A stretch of DNA of 40,022 bases from a virus, in IMG/VR virus record IMGVR_UViG_3300044844_000901, positions 1 through 40,022 of that record, one strand, 5' to 3'. Shown here piece by piece: positions 26,143 through 32,396 of this stretch. The notes below the pieces were generated by a model that saw nothing but the letters and a program-made list of their open reading frames with translations, did not search any database and was not told where the DNA came from. A program made the translations under genes and the position numbers. Within the stretch, counting starts at the first letter, position 1, and every line of letters starts with the position of its first letter.

Positions 26143-26449
26143 CAGGGCAGGGGAGTGAAGTGTTTCTCGAGCCAAGCGCGGCTCATGACGCCATGGCCGC
26201 CGGTGTCGAGGTTTTGGTAATCGACGGTGCCGCGGGTGACGTAGGTGAGGCGGACGCGCGTGCCCGTGGCATCACGCCAGATGGCACGCACGACGGGAAC
26301 AGCGGCGGATCCAGCACGTCGAACACGCGCCGGTTTTTTTTGATCATGGCCGGCCACGGGAGCCGTTGCCGATACAGGGTGCGCCAGAGCGTGGTCGGCT
26401 TGACGCGGAGATTGGCGGCGGATTCGCGCACCCAGGCGGTGAGTTTCAT
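26142..26449 (-). CDS. Small HTH protein interrupted by a frame change at an A8 tract
   Basis: From ATG 26449 the frame gives an HTH-like N-terminus (MKLTAWVRESAANLRVKPTT, then LWRTLYRQRLPWPAMIKKNR) that turns into low-complexity nonsense after NRRVFDVLD. The -1 frame, open from 26456 to 26142, carries the natural-looking C-terminus (WRDATGTRVRLTYVTRGTVD, SRAWLEKHFTPLP). The two meet at AAAAAAAA (26334-26341), where the heptamer A AAA AAC sits in the reading frame. A -1 slip or one extra A would give one protein of about 103 aa. So it is either programmed frameshifting or an indel. An ATG at 26456 (other frame) overlaps the previous stop. Confidence 0.6.
26334..26341 (-). promoter_or_regulatory. 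A8 slippery tract (A AAA AAC)
   Basis: Eight A residues on the minus strand sit exactly where the reading frame must change by -1 to join the HTH N-terminus and the C-terminal segment. Homopolymers are also prone to replication or sequencing indels, so a mutation is an alternative. Confidence 0.5.
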
Positions 26450-26452
26450 AGC

Positions 26453-26728
26453 TCATAGAGTTTTGTCGGCTTTGACAATGATTTGCCGCTCGATGATCTT
26501 GGCCGCGGCCTGGGCAAAGGCGGTGACGGTGGCCTCAAAGGCTTGCTGCATGGGGCCGTAGCTTTTGCTGGCATCGCCAGAGAAGCAGACGGTGCCTGCC
26601 TGCGTGATGTTGATCGTGGCCATGGGCCAAGGCTCAAGCACGCGGGTCTGCGCATTCGGTTTGTGCCGGAGCACCTGAATGGTGAACTCAGGCGGTGAGG
26701 AGTCAGTTGGGGAGTCGTTGTCGTTCAT
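26453..26728 (-). CDS. Hypothetical early protein, 91 aa
   Basis: A small mixed alpha/beta protein: Asp/Ser/Pro-rich N-terminus, then strands EFTIQVLRH and ATINITQAGTVCFSG, then a long amphipathic Ala-rich helix (QAFEATVTAFAQAAAKIIER). The stop overlaps the ATG of the next frame by ATGA. No family recognised. Confidence 0.7.
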   Translation of the reverse strand: MNDNDSPTDSSPPEFTIQVLRHKPNAQTRVLEPWPMATINITQAGTVCFSGDASKSYGPMQQAFEATVTAFAQAAAKIIERQIIVKADKTL

Positions 26729-26737
26729 GGGGAAAAT

Positions 26738-27040
26738 TCAAAGCAAATGACCATGGGTGCGCTGCATGCGGGCGTGCTGCTGGCGCATGCGCTCCTCGCA
26801 GGCGGTTATGGCGTTGGCACAAGCCAGCGCGCCGCATTTGGCGACGGCGAGCTCCATGCTGAGCGCCAAGCGCTCGGTTGGGCTCACATCGGGATCGGGC
26901 AGCAAATCGCGGATGACGCGGATCTGCTCGCTCCATTCGTCCAGCTTGGAGCGCTGGTGCAGCAGCTCGTGCACGGGACGCTCACGCACGGCCGCGGTGG
27001 CCGGTGCGGTGTCCCAAAGGCTGACGGTGGCCGTGCTCAT
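26738..27040 (-). CDS. Hypothetical helical protein, 100 aa
   Basis: Starts at ATG 27040 with an ATGA overlap to the preceding gene. It is almost entirely helical with a heptad-like charged middle (HQRSKLDEWSEQIRVIRDLL) and two cysteines in a CGALACANAITACEE stretch. The function is unknown. A -1 slip at the A8 tract just upstream would fuse the preceding 225-aa protein to this one. Confidence 0.75.
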   Translation of the reverse strand: MSTATVSLWDTAPATAAVRERPVHELLHQRSKLDEWSEQIRVIRDLLPDPDVSPTERLALSMELAVAKCGALACANAITACEERMRQQHARMQRTHGHLL

Positions 27041-27714
27041 GCCGCGCCCCCCTTTTTTTTGGGTTTGTCCTGCCAGCCACAAGGCTGCTCCATGCAATCG
27101 CGCGGCTGGGCAAGCCAGCACTGCGGGCATTTCCACTCCGGCACCGGTCCTTCAAACACCAGCGCGCCGCCCTTTTTTTTGCGGCAGGCCAAAACAGCCG
27201 GAAGCGCAAGCGTCGAGCAATCCAGCCCAGCCGCTACCTGCACCAGCACGATGGCTCCGGTGCGGATCTCGCGCGCCAGCAACTGGCCTGCATCGGTGAA
27301 CGCGGCGGCATGGACATTGACAAAATTTTCTGTGACCTCGAATCCGATTATAGGGACGCCGGCCGTCGTCGCGACCGACCCCCGCCCCCCCTCGTTCAAA
27401 ACCACCGAGACCGCGCCGCCCAGGTCGGCCTTCTGCCCGGTCGAAGTGTGGCAAGAAGTGTGACATGGCGCAGTCAAGGCCGCATTTACGCAGGTAAAAC
27501 CGAAACGCACAGCGGATTCCGCATCCGCTGACGCCGTCACAGCAGCCGCGCCAGGCACCCGATCCGGCCCAGCGGCCACCGTCGCGACCGCCGCGCCCAT
27601 TGCCGAAACTTCCCCCGCCACACAATCCATCCCGGCATCCGGACCGGCCAGCGCAGCCTCAGCCACACACACATTGAGCGCGCCGGATTGCACCACATTT
27701 TGTGACGCAGTCAT
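27037..27714 (-). CDS. Hypothetical protein with a C-terminal Cys cluster, 225 aa
   Basis: Starts at ATG 27714 (ATGA overlap with the double-HTH gene). The first ~100 residues are Ala/Val-rich. A CHTSCHTS pair follows, then a mixed domain, and the C-terminus has WKCPQCWLAQ...CMEQPCGWQ, a likely zinc-binding knuckle. Two A8 tracts each give an A AAA AAG slippery heptamer in frame (CRKKKGG and KPKKKGG). A -1 slip at the first leads to an early stop; at the second it fuses with the 100-aa gene. No family recognised. Confidence 0.7.
   Translation of the reverse strand: MTASQNVVQSGALNVCVAEAALAGPDAGMDCVAGEVSAMGAAVATVAAGPDRVPGAAAVTASADAESAVRFGFTCVNAALTAPCHTSCHTSTGQKADLGGAVSVVLNEGGRGSVATTAGVPIIGFEVTENFVNVHAAAFTDAGQLLAREIRTGAIVLVQVAAGLDCSTLALPAVLACRKKKGGALVFEGPVPEWKCPQCWLAQPRDCMEQPCGWQDKPKKKGGAA
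27053..27060 (-). promoter_or_regulatory. Candidate -1 frameshift site A AAA AAG
   Basis: Near the 3' end of the 225-aa gene the frame reads CCC AAA AAA AAG GGG. Slipping back one base enters the frame of the 100-aa gene without an intervening stop, giving a fusion. The heptamer equals the E. coli dnaX slippery site. It may be accidental in a Lys-Lys-Lys-Gly motif. Confidence 0.4.
27173..27180 (-). promoter_or_regulatory. Second A AAA AAG heptamer
   Basis: An identical in-frame slippery string 120 bases upstream of the other, in the same gene. A -1 slip here reaches a stop after about eight codons, which would make a truncated form lacking the Cys cluster. Confidence 0.35.
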
Positions 27715-28103
27715 GCCGCACCTCCTTCCCCGCGCAGCAGTCTGATCACCGCGCTTTCCGGCACCAGGCAAGCCGATGACCGCGCCAGCCCGAGCTTCAC
27801 GCTCGACAGCCGACCCAGCCGCAACCATCCGCGCACCGTCTTCACCGGCCGATCCAACAGCGTCGCCACTGTCTCGACAGAATAGTGTGGCTCAATGCGT
27901 CGGCCCAAAAAAAGAAAAAGAGAGCGCCCTGGCAGCATCCAGCGGCCTGCCACCACTGAGCACCCCGGCACCAGGCCGGTCTGCGCCCAGCGCTCCACCA
28001 GCGACACCGGCACATCGAGCAGCGTCGCCACCTCAGCGGCCGACCAGCGCCCGTTCTGGAGCACCGCCGCAGCCGTAGGAGTGGAGAAAGCCCGCTTCGA
28101 CAT
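27711..28103 (-). CDS. Tandem helix-turn-helix protein, 130 aa
   Basis: Two related MerR/excisionase-type HTH units in one chain: WSAAEVATLLDVPVSLVERW (about residues 20-39) and YSVETVATLLDRPVKTVRGW (about 75-94), each followed by a short wing. Sharing of VATLLD-PV indicates internal duplication. It probably binds DNA as a regulator or excision/replication factor. The ATG at 28103 lies after a T-rich leader, with no ribosome site. Confidence 0.75.
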   Translation of the reverse strand: MSKRAFSTPTAAAVLQNGRWSAAEVATLLDVPVSLVERWAQTGLVPGCSVVAGRWMLPGRSLFLFLGRRIEPHYSVETVATLLDRPVKTVRGWLRLGRLSSVKLGLARSSACLVPESAVIRLLRGEGGAA

Positions 28104-28137
28104 GGTAAGAGTCAAAAAAAAGAAAAGGCGCGCCCGA

Positions 28138-28311
28138 TCACTTGCCGTCGGCATCGCCGCGGCCCTCACGTTCCCGCTTCCACTGCGCGTATTCGCGAAG
28201 CTCGAAATCCTCCGCGCGCCAATCGCGCTCAGGCAGCGCCAGAGCCGCCACCGCCGCTGCGCCCAGCCAGATCACCAGGAGAGTCAGCACAAAAAAAGCC
28301 GCCGCGATCAT
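28138..28311 (-). CDS. 57-aa single-pass membrane protein
   Basis: A short gene with a strong AAGGAGGT ribosome site 6 bases before the ATG at 28311, which overlaps the previous stop as ATGA. Residues 2-27 form one hydrophobic segment (IAAAFFVLTLLVIWLGAAAV), followed by a charged cytoplasmic-type tail (DWRAEDFELREYAQWKRERE). Early position suggests a host-takeover or exclusion-type membrane peptide, but nothing proves it. Confidence 0.75.
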   Translation of the reverse strand: MIAAAFFVLTLLVIWLGAAAVAALALPERDWRAEDFELREYAQWKREREGRGDADGK

Positions 28312-28505
28312 GGCCGACCTCCTTGTTTAAGGGGATGCCACAGCAAAAAAGAGCGCCGCACATTACCGCACGACTCCCGGACCTCGTAAGCCCGGGCCAC
28401 CGGGGCGCGGGAAGCACTCCCCAGCGCTCCCGCGCCCGTGGCCTCGACCTGCCGCTTGCCCTTGCGCAGAGCGGCGGAAATGCGTTGTTGCAGATCCGAA
28501 ATCAC
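28308..28505 (-). CDS. Small basic hypothetical protein, 65 aa
   Basis: Begins at GTG 28505 in a GTGA overlap with the previous stop and ends in an ATGA overlap with the membrane protein. The N-terminal helix (DLQQRISAALRKGKRQVEA) is basic and amphipathic. The downstream gene's ribosome site lies in this gene's last codons. The function is unknown. Confidence 0.6.
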   Translation of the reverse strand: MISDLQQRISAALRKGKRQVEATGAGALGSASRAPVARAYEVRESCGNVRRSFLLWHPLKQGGRP

Positions 28506-28705
28506 GCCGTCGTCGCCACCTCGCGGCCAGCGCCTCCCGTTTCGTGCTTCTTCATGCTCGCGGCAAAGCGCGTCTCCCATTGGAGCGCAGCCTTCGCCAC
28601 CTCCGGATTGCTATTGTGGCGGCGCACCTGCTCGCAGGTCTCCTTGAGGGCTTCCAGCACGATCAAATCGGGCGGCGTCGGGGGCGGAGTGTCGTCGTTC
28701 GGCAT
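28502..28705 (-). CDS. First gene of the leftward operon, hypothetical 67 aa
   Basis: Starts at ATG 28705 (MPNDDTPPPTPPDLIVLEAL). A Pro-rich leader precedes a helical region with conserved-looking CEQVRRHNSN and WETRFAASMKKHETGG. It is the promoter-proximal gene of the leftward arm. The function is unknown. An upstream in-frame start (28789) would run through the promoter region and is rejected. Confidence 0.65.
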   Translation of the reverse strand: MPNDDTPPPTPPDLIVLEALKETCEQVRRHNSNPEVAKAALQWETRFAASMKKHETGGAGREVATTA

Positions 28706-28731
28706 AGCGTTGAGAAAACGGATACGCCGAA

Positions 28732-28758
28732 GAATTACACAGGTTACCCCATAGTCAA
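28732..28758 (-). promoter_or_regulatory. Candidate leftward early promoter
   Basis: TTGACT (28758-28753) and TAATTC (28737-28732) on the minus strand lie 15 bases apart, 27 bases upstream of the first gene of the arm. Spacing is a little short for sigma70. The 189-bp region between the divergent genes must hold both promoters. Confidence 0.45.
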
Positions 28759-28796
28759 CCAAAAAGACGCAAACAACATTTTCCTGCAATTAATAC

Positions 28797-28862
28797 TTGC
28801 ACGCAACAATTCCCGCATTAATCTCCCCACGTGCTCATCACCGAGCACCGCGCCGCAAACGC
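28797..28862 (+). promoter_or_regulatory. Duplicated promoter/leader element, copy 1
   Basis: A 66-bp block begins TTGCACGCAACAA, continues CGCATTAA, and includes GTGCTC/GAGCAC (28831-28848), a 6-bp hairpin with a 6-base loop. It matches 30316-30379 with 8 differences including two gaps. Both copies lie about 80-90 bases upstream of plus-strand start codons, so the front probably holds the promoter or operator and the hairpin lies in the 5' UTR. Confidence 0.7.
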
Positions 28863-28894
28863 GAACTTCAAACCACATCACAAACAGCATCATC

Positions 28895-29779
28895 ATGAAC
28901 ATCCTCGGCTCCTACTCCTCCCACATCTCCCGTTTCGCTCGCACCCACACCCGCAGCAACGGCGCGGTCAATTACACCTCCCGCCAGCCTTTGGATCTCG
29001 ACCAGCTCCGCAGCATCGCCCCCAGCATCTTCGCCGAGCAGGCCCACAGCAGCCGCTCCGCCGTTTATAGCTACATCCCCACCAGCGAAGTCCTCACCAG
29101 CCTCATGCGCGAAGGCTTCCGCCCTTACGCCGTCATGCAAGGCGGCTCTCGCGACGAAGAAAAGCGCGGCTTCACCAAGCATCTGATTCGCCTCCGCCAC
29201 GACAGCCAAAAACTCGAAGTCGGCGGCAATCACAACGAGATCGTCCTGCTCAATTCGCACGACGGCACCAGCTCTTATCGCCTCATGGCAGGCATCTTCC
29301 GCCTCGTCTGCGGCAACGGCCTCGTCGTCGCACAAAACATGATCGAAGACATCCGCGTCCCTCACAAGGGCGATGTCACCGGCCAGGTGATCGACGGATG
29401 CGTGTCCCTCATGGAAAAGCTCCCCGAAGTCAATGAAAGCGTCCGCAGCATGGCCAGCATGCAGCTCACCGCAGGCGAGCAACGCGCCTTTGCCACCGCC
29501 GCACTCGTCGCACGCTACGAAGACAAAGCCGCTCCTGTCACTCCAGACCAGGTGCTTACCCTTCGCCGCCATGAAGACGCCGCGCCGACCATTTGGAACA
29601 CGCTGAACACCGTGCAAGAAAGCCTCATTCGCGGCGGCCTCCGCTACGTCCAGCGCGACGACAAAGGCCGCCGTGTGGCACGCCGCCAGACACGCGAGAT
29701 CGGCGGCATCGACCAAAACACCACCGTCAACCGCGCCCTCTGGGCCTTGGCCGAAGAGATGAAGAAACTCAAAGCCTAA
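28895..29779 (+). CDS. DUF932-like phage/plasmid protein, 294 aa
   Basis: First gene of the rightward arm. It has features of the DUF932/DUF945 phage-plasmid family: YIPTSEVLTSLMREGFRPYA near the N-terminus, then RLRHDSQ, EIVLLNSHDGTSSYRLMAGI and FRLVCGNGLVV, and a C-terminal ...NTTVNRALWALAEEM. The exact role of the family is unknown; members are common on plasmids and phages. ATG 28895 follows the duplicated leader element. No ribosome site. Confidence 0.8.
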   Translation: MNILGSYSSHISRFARTHTRSNGAVNYTSRQPLDLDQLRSIAPSIFAEQAHSSRSAVYSYIPTSEVLTSLMREGFRPYAVMQGGSRDEEKRGFTKHLIRLRHDSQKLEVGGNHNEIVLLNSHDGTSSYRLMAGIFRLVCGNGLVVAQNMIEDIRVPHKGDVTGQVIDGCVSLMEKLPEVNESVRSMASMQLTAGEQRAFATAALVARYEDKAAPVTPDQVLTLRRHEDAAPTIWNTLNTVQESLIRGGLRYVQRDDKGRRVARRQTREIGGIDQNTTVNRALWALAEEMKKLKA

Positions 29780-29837
29780 ACCCCACACGGGGGCCGCGCA
29801 TCCCACACGCGGGCAAACTTTTACCGCTCATCATCCC

Positions 29838-30245
29838 ATGTCCATTCCCCAAACACCTGCCCAGCCCGTCCGCATCAAAGCCGCATTCAGCCTCGTTTAT
29901 TACAGCGAGCAGCGCGCACACGATGTGCCGCGTGCCCGCGTTGCTTATCTTCTGCGCGCCGCCCGCAGTCGCGGCCTTGCCCACCGCCCGCGCTTACAGC
30001 CTAGCGGCGATTACCTCCTGCCCGATCTCGCGACCATCTTCCGCCGTCAAAGCGCGGCCCCCGTTCGCCCAGCGCGCAACCTCAGTTGTTGTTGCTGCGG
30101 TCAGCGCACCAAAGGCCGCCAATGGTGGAACAGAGACACCGGTTATGGCGTCTGCACCCCGTGCGGAAACGCCACAGCCCACAAAGAAGGCGAAGCCGCT
30201 GCGACCTCCTACTACGGCACGCGCGGCATTCATTGGGATCTTTAA
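29838..30245 (+). CDS. Small zinc-finger-like protein, 135 aa
   Basis: The N-terminal part is basic with an Arg-rich helix (ARVAYLLRAARSRGLAHRPR). The C-terminus has CCCCGQRTKGRQWW and then CTPCG, two Cys pairs spaced like a zinc ribbon. It follows the DUF932-like gene by 58 bases. It is probably a nucleic-acid- or protein-binding accessory factor; no family recognised. Confidence 0.7.
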   Translation: MSIPQTPAQPVRIKAAFSLVYYSEQRAHDVPRARVAYLLRAARSRGLAHRPRLQPSGDYLLPDLATIFRRQSAAPVRPARNLSCCCCGQRTKGRQWWNRDTGYGVCTPCGNATAHKEGEAAATSYYGTRGIHWDL

Positions 30246-30281
30246 CCCGTCAACAACGTCAACCAGGTCAACAACGTCACC
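30246..30281 (+). repeat. GTCAAC-type intergenic repeat, site 1
   Basis: Directly after the TAA: CCC then four 9-bp units GTCAACAAC, GTCAACCAG, GTCAACAAC, GTCACC. Related runs follow two other plus-strand stop codons (30659 and 33866). Confidence 0.7.
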
Positions 30282-30315
30282 GTCCGTCACCGTTAAACAT
30301 TTCAACAAATAATTA

Positions 30316-30379
30316 TTGCACGCAACAAATCACGCATTAAGCTCCCACATGCTCATCCCGAGCACTGCACCGCAAACGC
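30316..30379 (+). promoter_or_regulatory. Duplicated promoter/leader element, copy 2
   Basis: About 88% identical to 28797-28862, starting TTGCACGCAACAA and including TGCTC/GAGCA (30350-30364), the same small hairpin. It ends 24 bases before the ATG at 30404. The two genes are therefore probably co-regulated by the same factor, perhaps the phage repressor. Confidence 0.7.
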
Positions 30380-30403
30380 AACCACCACCTCACAAACACC
30401 GCC

Positions 30404-30658
30404 ATGACCACCGCCACCATCACCCGCATTGAAGACAACCACGGCATCAAAACCGCCCACCTGGAATGGTCCGGCCCAGACGACCACACTGTCGAAGATT
30501 TCGACCTCGGCCAACTCGGCCAACGCTGCACAGGCATCGGCCGCTCAACAGGCGGCAACCTGCGCGGCGGCTGGGTCATCTTGGAAGGCGAGTGCCAGCT
30601 CCACGAAGGCGACACCATCAGCCTGTTGGCCACCGAAACCGAAACCGAAGCCGCCTAA
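30404..30658 (+). CDS. Hypothetical small protein, 84 aa
   Basis: An acidic, beta-looking protein (TATITRIEDNHGIKTAHLEW, GGWVILEGECQLHEGDTISL) ending in a Glu/Thr tail. It has its own copy of the promoter/leader element, so it is probably an early or lysogenic gene. No family recognised. Confidence 0.7.
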   Translation: MTTATITRIEDNHGIKTAHLEWSGPDDHTVEDFDLGQLGQRCTGIGRSTGGNLRGGWVILEGECQLHEGDTISLLATETETEAA

Positions 30659-30685
30659 CCCGTCAACCAGGTCAACAACGTCACC
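30659..30685 (+). repeat. GTCAAC-type intergenic repeat, site 2
   Basis: Follows the stop codon as CCC then GTCAACCAG, GTCAACAAC, GTCACCC. Same family as 30246-30281, minus the first unit. Confidence 0.7.
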
Positions 30686-30696
30686 CAAACGCACAA

Positions 30697-30727
30697 AGCC
30701 CCCGGCGACCGCAAATCGCCGGGGGCT
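30697..30727 (+). terminator. 12-bp perfect hairpin
   Basis: AGCCCCCGGCGA pairs with TCGCCGGGGGCT around a 7-base loop. It lies between the 84-aa gene and the next start. There is no T tract, so it could be a rho-assisted terminator, an attenuator or an RNA-stability element. Confidence 0.6.
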
Positions 30728-30759
30728 CATCACAAACAGCGCCAGCATTCACCAACGCC

Positions 30760-31083
30760 ATGATCCCCCAGCCTAACACCAAAACCACCGCCCGCAAGCG
30801 CAGCCGCGGCCGTCCCGCCCTCCAGCAGCCCCGCCGCACCACGCTCCCGCGCGTCAGCGCCACCGCCCACGCCCACCTCCTCGCCTACGCCCAGGCCCAC
30901 CGCCTCAGCCTCGCCGACGCCCTCCAGGCCGCCATTTTAGCCGTTCCCAGCCCCGCCGCAGCCCCCAGCCAAAGCACCGAGGATCCACGGCCTCAAACCC
31001 CTCCACACACACACACCGGAGCTAAAAAGCCCCGCGCCCAAACTCAAAAGCCCGCACACCCTCCCGCATCAAAAAATTGTTGA
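30760..31083 (+). CDS. Basic protein with possible ribbon-helix-helix region, 107 aa
   Basis: A Lys/Arg-rich leader (RKRSRGRPALQQPRR) is followed by TLPRVSATAHAHLLAYAQ and a short Ala-rich helix (LSLADALQAAILAV), a layout reminiscent of ribbon-helix-helix or short HTH regulators, then a low-complexity Pro/Thr/His tail. The ATG at 30760 is just after the strong hairpin. DNA binding is a guess. Confidence 0.55.
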   Translation: MIPQPNTKTTARKRSRGRPALQQPRRTTLPRVSATAHAHLLAYAQAHRLSLADALQAAILAVPSPAAAPSQSTEDPRPQTPPHTHTGAKKPRAQTQKPAHPPASKNC

Positions 31084-31100
31084 AAACAACGATTTAATGC
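31077..31100 (+). promoter_or_regulatory. Probable operator/promoter of the repressor gene
   Basis: TTGTTGAAAACAA is an inverted repeat (TTGTT/AACAA), followed by CGATTTAATGC. It shares the TTG...CAAC...TTAA pattern with the duplicated leader elements and lies 14 bases before the ATG at 31115, fitting an autoregulated operator. Confidence 0.4.
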
Positions 31101-31114
31101 ACCAAGCTGGACGC

Positions 31115-31555
31115 ATGAGCCATCTATCCGTCCAACTCGAAGACTACCTTCAGCGCAACCCCACGCGCACCATCCTCAGCCTCGAAAACACCGCCGGCCT
31201 CAAACGCGGCACCATCGACAGCATCCGCCGCGACCAGCATCCGCGCCCCGAGCGCTTTGGCCAGCTCCTCCGCGCCGTCGATGACGAAACCGCCCGCCGC
31301 TGGCTCATCGCCTATTTGCGCGACGACTGCCCGCCCGACTACCTCCCGCGCCTCGAGATCACCATCGCCGCCATCGCCGAGTCCGATCCCGGCACCCTCC
31401 GCGAAGCCGTCACCGCCCACACCACCGGCCACATCGACACCAGCCCCGCCGCAGTTTTAGAAGCCTGGCACCGCCTCCAATCCGCCATCCAGGCCGACAA
31501 CTCCCTCGCCAAATGGTTCATCAAGACCGTCAACCTCATCCTCGGCGAAAAGTGA
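31115..31555 (+). CDS. Putative phage repressor (HTH), 146 aa
   Basis: The N-terminal ~65 residues form an XRE-like HTH (ILSLENTAGLKRGTIDSIRR, then HPRPERFGQLLRAV), followed by a helical C-terminal domain ending AKWFIKTVNLILGEK. It stands upstream of the small-gene cluster with an operator-like palindrome at its start, so a lysogeny repressor is plausible. There is no LexA-type cleavage motif. The ATG at 31115 is preferred to 31097, which lies inside the operator-like site. Confidence 0.6.
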   Translation: MSHLSVQLEDYLQRNPTRTILSLENTAGLKRGTIDSIRRDQHPRPERFGQLLRAVDDETARRWLIAYLRDDCPPDYLPRLEITIAAIAESDPGTLREAVTAHTTGHIDTSPAAVLEAWHRLQSAIQADNSLAKWFIKTVNLILGEK

Positions 31556-31687
31556 ACGACCAGGATCAGGCAACCCTGGGGCATAACCACGAAAGACACT
31601 CACCAGCCTCAAATACATGACCGAAGAAACCGACTCTCAAACTCCGACAAACCGACCCACTGGGTTGCCTGCATCCGCTGGTTCCGC
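31551..31687 (+). other. attC-like imperfect palindrome 1
   Basis: The 5' arm 31551-31576 (from AGTGAACGACC) and the 3' arm 31662-31687 (ending GGTTCCGC) are inverse-complementary over about 20 positions with small bulges: CAGGCAACCC pairs with GGGTTGCCTG. Total length is 137 bp. The 5' arm starts at the stop codon of the HTH gene, as attC sites do. The outer box GTTCCGC is not a perfect GTTRRRY. It may be a degenerate integron recombination site. Confidence 0.45.
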
Positions 31688-31982
31688 TTTCGTGGTCAAG
31701 CAGTTCGTTGAATGTCCAAACTGCGGCAAACTCTGGCTTTACGACGGTCACGCTGCTGATGTGTGCTGCGGCGGATGCAGCCACAACTTTTATGTGCCAC
31801 CGGACGCAATGACTCGCCGCTTGCACGAATGCGAATCTGTCTTGCGCTCAGTGGTGAAAAACGTGCCAATCATGGCAGCGGGCTTTGGAGGCACCTTGCT
31901 GCACTCGAAGTGCGTCGCGCTAGTCGGTGAGCAGAACGCCGAAGCTGTGGCGACGGCGAGCACTGAGGCCCCGCAACCGTGA
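31617..31982 (+). CDS. Zinc-ribbon small protein, up to 121 aa
   Basis: The core has CPNCGKLWLYDG then CCGGCSHNF, a classical two-knuckle zinc ribbon, followed by a helical tail. The first 25 codons (31617-31691) lie within the attC-like palindrome; a GTG at 31692 just after it (VVKQFVECPNCG) is a likelier start and would give 96 aa. A cassette-type gene is suggested by this layout. The function is unknown. Confidence 0.65.
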   Translation: MTEETDSQTPTNRPTGLPASAGSAFVVKQFVECPNCGKLWLYDGHAADVCCGGCSHNFYVPPDAMTRRLHECESVLRSVVKNVPIMAAGFGGTLLHSKCVALVGEQNAEAVATASTEAPQP

Positions 31983-32071
31983 CAGATAAATTTCGAGCCG
32001 TTGCCACCAGCGCATGGTTCAGGGCACGGCACCCCAGACTGCCGAAGTAGAAACCAAACGACAACGATAAC

Positions 32072-32383
32072 ATGGAAACCACGACACCAAACCCAGACCA
32101 GCAAGAAGCCTTTGTCTTCCAGACGAAGCAATGGCGCAAAGACCTCGATGAATGCCTCCAACGCCTCAAACAAGGCAGTGACAAAGGCTACACCGGAGAA
32201 CGTGCGCCAGACCATCCCGTGCGCTCATCGCGTGAACGCAGCCTCGCCGTGACCAAGATCGAGGAAGCAATCATGTGGCTCGGCATGGACCTCAAGGCGC
32301 AGAACACGCCGAATCCATACCCGCACAGCAAAGACCCGACATCGCTCGTGATCGAGCCGACGGCTGACGGACTGAAAATGTAA
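32072..32383 (+). CDS. Acb2/Tad1-like protein (putative anti-CBASS/Thoeris), 103 aa
   Basis: The C-terminal part SSRERSLAVTKIEEAIMWLG followed by MDLKAQNTPNPYP and EPTADGLKM closely resembles the helical hairpin found in the Acb2/Tad1 family, whose characterised members sequester cyclic nucleotide signals of CBASS and Thoeris defence. The N-terminal helix (QWRKDLDECLQRLK) is typical of the family's first helix. If right, it would protect the phage during infection. The assignment is from remembered family signature, not a search. Confidence 0.6.
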   Translation: METTTPNPDQQEAFVFQTKQWRKDLDECLQRLKQGSDKGYTGERAPDHPVRSSRERSLAVTKIEEAIMWLGMDLKAQNTPNPYPHSKDPTSLVIEPTADGLKM

Positions 32384-32396
32384 CGCCACCTGTGAC

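Noticed and set aside
27152-27625. 157-codon frame overlapping the 225-aa gene
   Set aside because: No ribosome site or motif; Gly/Arg-rich shadow. Only its end matters, as the product of a possible -1 slip.
28117-28135. GGCGCGCC palindrome followed by T-rich run as a terminator
   Set aside because: A self-complementary 8-mer cannot form a normal loop and the gene order continues without a break.
28868-29806. Minus-strand frame of 312 codons opposite the DUF932-like gene
   Set aside because: Val/Ala/Gly/Asp-biased, no family features; the plus frame has recognisable family blocks.
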